Below the pieces are notes generated by a model that saw only the letters and a list, made by a program, of their open reading frames with translations, was not told the origin of the DNA and made no database searches. Positions 41,325 to 46,626 of a stretch of DNA of 46,626 nt are shown here, one piece after another (position 1 is the stretch's first letter; the number at the start of each line of letters is the position of its first letter). Source of the DNA: Pseudomonas sp. AL03. GTDB lineage: Bacteria > Pseudomonadota > Gammaproteobacteria > Pseudomonadales > Pseudomonadaceae. Location: positions 1-46,626 of the forward strand of contig NZ_JASBRE010000037.1 in the NCBI RefSeq assembly GCF_029960815.1, read 5' to 3'. Position numbers and translations under genes: made by a program.

Positions 41325-41390
41325 GACGAACCTCCCGTGGATTAGCCGCCCGACGTGCGGCTCGTGCGACGTACATCCAGTCTCTAAGTA

Positions 41391-41404
41391 TTGACCATGA
41401 TCAA
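41391..41404. promoter_or_regulatory. Anr/FNR-like box between usp and adh
   Basis: TTGAC-CATG-ATCAA differs from the Anr/FNR consensus TTGAT-N4-ATCAA at one position. It lies 67 bp from the stress-protein start and 77 bp from the dehydrogenase start. Oxygen-limited induction of both is likely. Confidence 0.65.
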
Positions 41405-41480
41405 CCTCTCGTCCGTAAACCGGGCGCAGGCTGAGGTTCGTGCTGAACTCAAGCGCACGATAATCCTCAGGAGAGCCCCA

Positions 41481-42554
41481 ATGGCAACCATGAAAGCTGC
41501 GATATTCGTTGAGAAAAACCGCATCGTGCTGGATGACAAACCGATCCCCGAGGTCGGGCCACTGGATGCGCTGGTCCGTATTACCACCACGACGATCTGC
41601 GGCACCGACGTACACATCCTGCGGGGTGAATACCCGGTGGCCAAAGGGCTGACCATCGGACACGAACCGGTGGGCATCATCGAGCGGCTGGGCTCGCAGG
41701 TGCGTGGTTTTGTCGAAGGACAACGGGTGATTGCCGGGGCCATCACCCCTAGCGGGCAAAGTTACGCCTGCCTGTGCGGTTGCAGCTCACAGGATGGCCC
41801 GGCCACCCGCCATGGCTTTCGCGCCGCCGGTGGCTGGAAGTTCGGTAACACCATCGATGGCTGCCAGGCCGAGTACGTGCTGGTGCCGGATGCGTTGGCC
41901 AACCTGTGCCCGATCCCTGACGGCCTCAGCGACGAACAGGTGCTGATGTGCCCGGACATCATGTCCACGGGGTTTTCCGGGGCAGAGCGAGGCGAGGTCA
42001 AGATTGGCGATACCGTCGCGGTGTTCGCCCTCGGGCCGATCGGCCTGTGTGCCGTGGCCGGCGCGCGCCTCAAGGGCGCCAGCACCATTATCGGCATCGA
42101 TACCGTCGCTGAACGAATGAGCGTCGCCCGGCAGTTGGGAGCGACCCACGTGGTCAATTTCAAGGACGGCGACGTGGTCGCGCAGATCATGGCCCTGACC
42201 GACGGTCGAGGTGTCGACGTGGCCATCGAAGCGCTGGGCACCCAAGGCACTTTCGAGTCCGCGTTAAGGGTGTTGCGCCCCGGTGGTCGGTTGTCCAGCC
42301 TGGGGGTTTATTCCAGTGATCTGCGCATTCCCCTTGAAGCCTTTGCTGCGGGGCTCGGGGATTTCAGCATCGTCAGCACCCTGTGCCCCGGCGGTAAAGA
42401 ACGCATGAGACGGTTGATGGCAGTGGTGCAAAGCGGTGGCGTCGACCTGTCGCCGCTGGTGACGCATCGCTTCAAACTCGACGACATCGAAGCCGCCTAT
42501 GAGTTGTTTGCGCATCAGAGGGACGGGGTGATGAAGGTTGCAATTACGCCTTGA
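41481..42554 (+). CDS. Zinc-dependent alcohol dehydrogenase (MDR superfamily)
   Basis: A 357-residue medium-chain dehydrogenase. Catalytic zinc residues are Cys40 (TTICGTDVH) and His61-Glu62 (TIGHEPVG); the structural-zinc loop is atypical (YACLCGCSSQDG). NAD(P) is bound by VAVFALGPIGLCAVAGARLK, with an acidic residue in IIGIDTV indicating NAD preference. It resembles the IPA/butanediol or 2,3-alcohol dehydrogenases that act on short secondary alcohols. AGGAG precedes the start at 41481. Control through the Anr-like site suggests a role in low oxygen. Confidence 0.9.
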   Translation: MATMKAAIFVEKNRIVLDDKPIPEVGPLDALVRITTTTICGTDVHILRGEYPVAKGLTIGHEPVGIIERLGSQVRGFVEGQRVIAGAITPSGQSYACLCGCSSQDGPATRHGFRAAGGWKFGNTIDGCQAEYVLVPDALANLCPIPDGLSDEQVLMCPDIMSTGFSGAERGEVKIGDTVAVFALGPIGLCAVAGARLKGASTIIGIDTVAERMSVARQLGATHVVNFKDGDVVAQIMALTDGRGVDVAIEALGTQGTFESALRVLRPGGRLSSLGVYSSDLRIPLEAFAAGLGDFSIVSTLCPGGKERMRRLMAVVQSGGVDLSPLVTHRFKLDDIEAAYELFAHQRDGVMKVAITP

Positions 42555-42594
42555 GGTTGTCCTCAGGGCTTGCAGCAGATATCGACTGCAGGGG

Positions 42595-43035
42595 CTAACT
42601 ACACGTGACGCTGACGGCCTTCGCGGCGCGTTGCAGTTCTTTTTTAACATCGACAGGTATCCGCTGTTTCACGAGTCGCTGCTCGAGGAATGTCTGATCG
42701 CCTCGAGTATCAACCTCAGCGTCAATTGCAGCATCCACCGCTTCTATGGCGGCGGCGTGCGCTTCGATGACCGAGTCAACCTCAGCGTCACTGGTGGCGG
42801 CGTCGAGAGCACCAATGAGTGTCGCCACTTCGTCTTCTTCAGCCTTGCCATAGGCGTCTACGGACAGTCCGGCAGCCAACGCCCGCGCTCGGATTTCCAC
42901 GCCTTTCAGAGCCTGCTTGGCCTCTCCACACAGAACGTCATGTTTGTGGTTTTCGGCGACTTTCCATTGAAAAAATCCATACGTCATCGTGCCGATAATC
43001 GCTACGGTGATACCACCGATCAGGATCCGCTTCAT
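42595..43035 (-). CDS. Small membrane-anchored hypothetical protein
   Basis: A 146-residue protein with an N-terminal hydrophobic anchor (RILIGGITVAIIGTMTYGFF) followed by a polar, alanine- and glutamate-rich helical region (about 40-130) and two cysteines, one near residue 36 and one at the C-terminal end. No family was recognised. It lies alone between adh and the fructokinase gene with a divergent 145-bp gap upstream. Confidence 0.65.
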   Translation of the reverse strand: MKRILIGGITVAIIGTMTYGFFQWKVAENHKHDVLCGEAKQALKGVEIRARALAAGLSVDAYGKAEEDEVATLIGALDAATSDAEVDSVIEAHAAAIEAVDAAIDAEVDTRGDQTFLEQRLVKQRIPVDVKKELQRAAKAVSVTCS

Positions 43036-43179
43036 GGCTGCAGTCGTGAGCGTCTGAGGATTGAGGGTTCGGTGGACATCGCTTCGTTCTCTATTCGAGG
43101 AAATGAAAGCGTAGCACCGGAGCAGGCCTAGCCTCGTCCAACATCAATGCAAATACATGGGTAAAGGAGCGGCGTGTCT

Positions 43180-44085
43180 TCAAGAATATGGCGCATTAAG
43201 TAAACCTTTCACATCGGCCAGCGTTGGAGCATGGGCCCCGGCATGGTGGCAGGATAGGGATGCGCAGGCTGCTGAAAATCGCAAACGATCCCAAAAATCG
43301 GTCATTCCGAGCAATCCCGATGCCAGCCAACCGGCCATGCAAGCGTCTCCTGCACCTACCGTATCGGCCACGTCTACGGCGATAGCTGGCTGCTCGTACC
43401 GGTCGTCGGGGGTGTACAGAACCATGCCGTATTCACCTCGAGTAAACAGGATTTCAGCCTCTGGATTAAGTGCGCGAAGCTCACCCAATGCCTGGTGTTC
43501 GGTCAGCCCCGGATAAATGTGCCGAAGGTCTTCGTCGGAAAGCTTAATCATGTCGGCCAGGGCGGTCATCGTCGGGAACGTCTGCTCCCGATAACGGCTG
43601 TCCATTAAATTGCGCCAGTTCGGATCATAGCTAATGCGTTTACCCGCGCCTTTGGCCTGCTGAGCGAGTTTTACCAATCTGTCGCCAAGCGGCTGGCGCG
43701 CCAGGCTGATACAGCTGAAATGGCACACTTGGGCATGCTCAATCCATCCTTGCGGCATCAGGCCTGGATCGAAAAACTGATCGGCATCTCCAGCAAAAAA
43801 GTACCGTGGAGGACGGCTCGATGGAACGATGGCCACCAAGGGATCTTGGTCTACTCGTTGGATAAATCGCCTGTCCAGACCTGCCAGCTCTGATTGCCTG
43901 GCTATCTCGTCGCCCAGAGAGTCCGTACTGATTGAGCCTGCGAAGGCGCTGCTGACGCCCAAGCGACTTAGCGCTCGTGCAACATTCCAGGGCGCACCGC
44001 CGGGATAGCCTTTCCACTGTCCGGGAGTGCCTTGGACAAGGTCGGTCAGGGCTTCGCCAAATACGACTGCGCGAGGCAATACCAT
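43180..44085 (-). CDS. mtlZ: PfkB-family fructokinase (MtlZ-like)
   Basis: A 301-residue sugar kinase of the PfkB/ribokinase family. Substrate motif GYPGGAPWNVARALSRLGV and the ATP/anion-hole motif DTVGAGDACMAGWLAS with the catalytic Asp are intact. It would phosphorylate fructose to fructose-6-phosphate, the product of mannitol or sorbitol dehydrogenation. In P. fluorescens mtlZ ends the mtlEFGKDYZ operon; here the kinase sits next to mtlR on the other side, 72 bp downstream of it. Start ATG 44085 is preferred to 44091 because GAGG is 8 nt upstream. Confidence 0.85.
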   Translation of the reverse strand: MVLPRAVVFGEALTDLVQGTPGQWKGYPGGAPWNVARALSRLGVSSAFAGSISTDSLGDEIARQSELAGLDRRFIQRVDQDPLVAIVPSSRPPRYFFAGDADQFFDPGLMPQGWIEHAQVCHFSCISLARQPLGDRLVKLAQQAKGAGKRISYDPNWRNLMDSRYREQTFPTMTALADMIKLSDEDLRHIYPGLTEHQALGELRALNPEAEILFTRGEYGMVLYTPDDRYEQPAIAVDVADTVGAGDACMAGWLASGLLGMTDFWDRLRFSAACASLSCHHAGAHAPTLADVKGLLNAPYS

Positions 44086-44157
44086 CGTCATTTCCTCAAT
44101 ATTTTCTAAGAGGGATTGCTGCTGGCTGATCAGAGTCGACCACCGGGCATCACTCAC

Positions 44158-45108
44158 TCAATGGGCTCGGGTGAAAGGCAGGGAAGGGTGAGCACCGTTG
44201 CGATTGAACAACGTCATCGCCGTTTCGCGACGATACTCGCTCGGTGTCTGTTCCATTTCGATGCGAAAGTGCCTGTTGAAGTTGGAAAGGTTTTCATAGC
44301 CAACCTCAAAACAGATGTCAGCCACCGACATCTCTGTTTGCAACAACAGCCTGCAGGCGCGCTGAACCCTGAGTTTGCGCATGAGATCGATGAAGCCGTG
44401 GCCGGTAATCCTTTTGAAGAAGCGCGAAAAACCTGGCTCGCTCATCTCCAGGCGCTGAGCGATAACTGATAGGCGAATGTCGCCGGTGAGCTCAGTCAGT
44501 AGATAGTCAAAGGCCTTGTTGATTCGCTCGGAACTGCGGGCGTCGAGGGTGGGCGCGTAGCAAGCGCTGGCGAGCAAGTGGACGTCATGCGCGGGCGCTT
44601 TCATCAGCGCGTTGATCAATTGCAGAAACAGAATCAAACGCTCGAGACCTTGCGCGTGGCCTATCTCCTCCAGCAGTCGCGCTGCCTGTAGAGCCGTTGC
44701 CCCAGTGAATTCCAGGCCACGACGCGCTTGTTCAAAAAGGTGTTGAAGCTCCCCCAGCTCAGGCATCGTTGCGCGTAAGGCCAAGATGGCTGCGCCATCA
44801 AACTGCAGCACCACATCGCGCCCCGCGAGGTGTTCACCGGGCGCGAGATCCCCAATCCAGTCATGGGGAAGGTCGGGGCCGATGAGCGCTACGTGTCCGG
44901 CACCGAACGCACCGATGTAATCGCCTGCGACGAGCTTGCCGCTGCCTTGGCGGATCAGATGAATTTCGAATTCTGGGTGATGATTCCAGCGAGCCAGGGA
45001 GTAGGGGTAATCGTGTTCGTACCAGCGAAAGCTATGATCGGGCTCGGGAAGAATAACCTCCAACTCGGCGGGTCGCTGCTCGAACAGGGCTGCTCGGGTA
45101 TCAGGCAT
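44158..45108 (-). CDS. mtlR: AraC-family activator of mannitol genes (MtlR-like)
   Basis: A 316-residue AraC regulator: an N-terminal cupin sensor (WNHHPEFEIHLIRQGSGKLV, HVALIGPDLPHDWIGDLAPG) and C-terminal two helix-turn-helix domain (IRLSVIAQRLEMSEPGFSRF, then MSVADICFEVGYENLSNFNR). It matches MtlR, the activator of mannitol, sorbitol and arabitol use in P. fluorescens, and lies, as there, divergent from the binding-protein gene mtlE. AAGGGG at 6 nt precedes the ATG at 45108. Confidence 0.88.
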   Translation of the reverse strand: MPDTRAALFEQRPAELEVILPEPDHSFRWYEHDYPYSLARWNHHPEFEIHLIRQGSGKLVAGDYIGAFGAGHVALIGPDLPHDWIGDLAPGEHLAGRDVVLQFDGAAILALRATMPELGELQHLFEQARRGLEFTGATALQAARLLEEIGHAQGLERLILFLQLINALMKAPAHDVHLLASACYAPTLDARSSERINKAFDYLLTELTGDIRLSVIAQRLEMSEPGFSRFFKRITGHGFIDLMRKLRVQRACRLLLQTEMSVADICFEVGYENLSNFNRHFRIEMEQTPSEYRRETAMTLFNRNGAHPSLPFTRAH

Positions 45109-45401
45109 GTCATGCCCCTTTTTAATTATTTGTTCTTCGAATGCAACCAACATACGCCTTCTCGGCCGGCACCTGCTAGCTCACGTATTGCCTGCAACTG
45201 ATACTTTTTTGATCTCTGGCAGCCAGGCTGCGGTCGGTTAAAAAAGTATCAGATGAGCATCCGCTATGCGTTTGTCCGGGCCTTTTTAAGCTGCTGTAAT
45301 CGAGTCGTCCACCATTGCCGGCCAGACGTATTTGATCAGCGGTGGTTAACAACAAAAATAAGAGCTCCCGTCGTCCAAGGCGCGGAGCGGAGAGCACTAC
45401 G
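45109..45401. promoter_or_regulatory. mtlR-mtlE divergent control region
   Basis: A perfect 13-bp inverted repeat, CTGATACTTTTTT (45198-45210) and AAAAAAGTATCAG (45240-45252), is separated by 29 bp and lies 150-200 bp before mtlE. It is the most striking structure of the gap and may be a regulator site or form a loop; a hairpin in RNA is also possible. MtlR is known to bind repeated sites in this gap in P. fluorescens, but I cannot confirm that these arms are those sites. Confidence 0.45.
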
Positions 45402-46626
45402 ATGAAAATCCCGAAAGCGCTTTTCCTTTCCGCAGGCCTATCCTTCGCCCTTGTCAGTCAAGCCGCTGAAACAGTGACCATTGCCACCGTCAACAATGGC
45501 GACATGATCCGGATGCAGCGACTCTCCAAAATTTTTGAACAGCAGCATCCTGATGTGAAGCTCAATTGGGTGGTGCTGGAAGAAAACGTCCTGCGTCAGC
45601 GCCTGACCACCGATATCGCCACACAAGGCGGCCAATTCGATGTGCTGACGATTGGTACCTATGAAACGCCGCTTTGGGGGGCCAAGGGTTGGCTCGAGCC
45701 CATCACCGGGCTGCCACCGGAGTACGACCTGGAAGACATCTTCCCTTCGGTACGCCAAGGCCTGTCGGTCAACAACACGCTCTACGCGTTGCCTTTCTAT
45801 GGCGAAAGCACGATCACCTATTACCGCACCGATCTGTTCAAGCAAGCAGGCCTGAGCATGCCGGAGCATCCGACCTGGACGCAGCTTGGCGAATTTGCGT
45901 CCAGGCTCCACCAGCCTGACAAAGGACAGTACGGCATGTGCCTGCGTGGCAAGGCCGGTTGGGGGGAGAACATCGCACTGATGAGCACCATGGCCAACGC
46001 CTTTGGTGCCCGTTGGTTCGATGAAAAGTGGCAGCCGGAACTTTCCAGCCCAGAGTGGACAGCAGCGGCGCACTTCTACGTTGATACCCTCAAGAAGTAT
46101 GGGCCGCCAGGTGTATCCAGCAATGGGTTCAACGAAACCCTGGCCCTGTTCAACAGCGGAAAATGCGCCATCTGGGTGGATGCCAGCGTCGCGGGCTCGT
46201 TCACTACCGATAAAGAGCAGAGCAAGGTCGTCGACAGTGTGGGCTTTGCGCCTGCACCGACTGAGGTGACCGACAAAGGTTCGTCGTGGCTGTATGCGTG
46301 GTCGCTGGCGATACCGGCAACCTCCACGCACAAAGACACCGCAAAGGCCTTTATCACGTGGGCAACGTCGAAAGAATACATTCAGCTTGTCGCTAAAACA
46401 GACGGCATCACCCATGTGCCGCCAGGTACTCGACAGTCCACCTACAACGAGGCCTATTTGAAGGCCGCGCCTTTCGCCCAAGTGACCTTGCAGATGATGC
46501 AGCACGCCGATCCTGCGCACCCCTCGATCAAGCCTGTTCCTTACGTGGGTATCCAGTACGTCACCATTCCCGAGTTCCAGGCGATCGGCACTTCCGTCGG
46601 GAAGCTGTTTTCGGCGGCGCTTACTG
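45402..46626 (+). CDS. mtlE: Mannitol/sorbitol ABC transporter substrate-binding protein, partial at right edge
   Basis: 408 codons are open to the window end. A signal peptide (MKIPKALFLSAGLSFALVSQ-AAE) precedes a type I extracellular binding protein (SBP_bac_1): VNNGDMIRMQRLSKIFEQQH, GTYETPLWGAKGWLEPI, ALPFYGESTITYYRTDLFKQ, GENIALMSTMANAFGARWF, FNSGKCAIWVDASVAGSF. It matches MtlE, the polyol receptor of the mtlEFGK importer. GGAG precedes the ATG. The stop and the permease genes lie outside the window. Confidence 0.9.
   Translation, partial: MKIPKALFLSAGLSFALVSQAAETVTIATVNNGDMIRMQRLSKIFEQQHPDVKLNWVVLEENVLRQRLTTDIATQGGQFDVLTIGTYETPLWGAKGWLEPITGLPPEYDLEDIFPSVRQGLSVNNTLYALPFYGESTITYYRTDLFKQAGLSMPEHPTWTQLGEFASRLHQPDKGQYGMCLRGKAGWGENIALMSTMANAFGARWFDEKWQPELSSPEWTAAAHFYVDTLKKYGPPGVSSNGFNETLALFNSGKCAIWVDASVAGSFTTDKEQSKVVDSVGFAPAPTEVTDKGSSWLYAWSLAIPATSTHKDTAKAFITWATSKEYIQLVAKTDGITHVPPGTRQSTYNEAYLKAAPFAQVTLQMMQHADPAHPSIKPVPYVGIQYVTIPEFQAIGTSVGKLFSAALT

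Noticed and set aside
41325..41759. N-terminal extension of the stress protein
   Set aside because: The frame crosses the divergent promoter and the start of the dehydrogenase; the GGGAGG before 41324 and Usp homology fix the start there.
45438..46520. Leftward frame of 360 codons opposite mtlE
   Set aside because: Antisense of a convincing solute-binding protein with signal peptide; no similarity of its own.

Overview
The window reads as a chromosomal segment of a fluorescent-group Pseudomonas. Evidence: GC-rich coding with G/C third positions, AGGAG-type ribosome sites, families typical of the genus (HglS, AruF/AruG-like subunits, DhcA/DhcB/AtoB/DhcR, MtlR/MtlE), and many short inverted repeat pairs of the Pseudomonas REP/REPIN type. 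It is a patchwork of metabolic, stress and regulatory operons. I see no rRNA, tRNA, CRISPR array, integrase or complete IS. Several genes are decayed, often beside repeats or at abrupt junctions.

Left part (1-9.6 kb): a broken vgrG follows an intact orphan hcp. The hcp gene has a convincing sigma-54 promoter and three copies of an 18-bp inverted repeat about 100-220 bp upstream, the layout of enhancer sites for a sigma-54 activator. Then come a PfpI/DJ-1 protein, hglS (2-oxoadipate to 2-hydroxyglutarate), a Baeyer-Villiger-type monooxygenase with a membrane-anchored alpha/beta hydrolase, a MASE2-like diguanylate cyclase, a peptidase fragment between REPs, and an oxaloacetate decarboxylase-like protein.

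Nitrogen metabolism (9.7-23.9 kb): a leftward series rpiR - isochorismatase-like hydrolase - glutamine-synthetase-like ligase - N-formylglutamate amidohydrolase-like protein - APC permease - aruF-like - aruG-like looks like an uncharacterised pathway for an amine or arginine-like compound. Next are a histidine phosphatase with cobF, ftrA opposite a rhodanese, a glutamine amidotransferase, and an AotJ-like binding protein with an ArgR-like site followed by an AotO-like M14 protein.

Middle part (23.9-33.4 kb): exporters, a LysR/oxidoreductase divergent pair fused by one deletion, the dehydrocarnitine/acetoacetate cluster atoB-dhcB-dhcA with divergent dhcR, a sirtuin and a methyltransferase.

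The most interesting region is 33.4-39.5 kb. An MNIO (DUF692) enzyme and its DUF2063 partner lie convergent to an OmpR-type two-component system, which is divergent from two tiny secreted cysteine-containing proteins and a DipZ-like thiol-disulfide protein. The direct repeat TGTATC-N4-TGTATC occurs once upstream of the MNIO gene and twice (one copy with one mismatch) in front of the response regulator/small-protein genes. This suggests one regulon that makes, modifies and keeps reduced small periplasmic proteins, perhaps in metal or oxidant stress. No usual MNIO precursor gene is adjacent.

Right part (39.5-46.6 kb): an AraC remnant, a methyltransferase pseudogene, a universal stress protein and a zinc alcohol dehydrogenase diverging from an Anr-like site, a small membrane-anchored protein, and the start of a mannitol/sorbitol locus (fructokinase, mtlR, mtlE). 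mtlE runs off the right edge.
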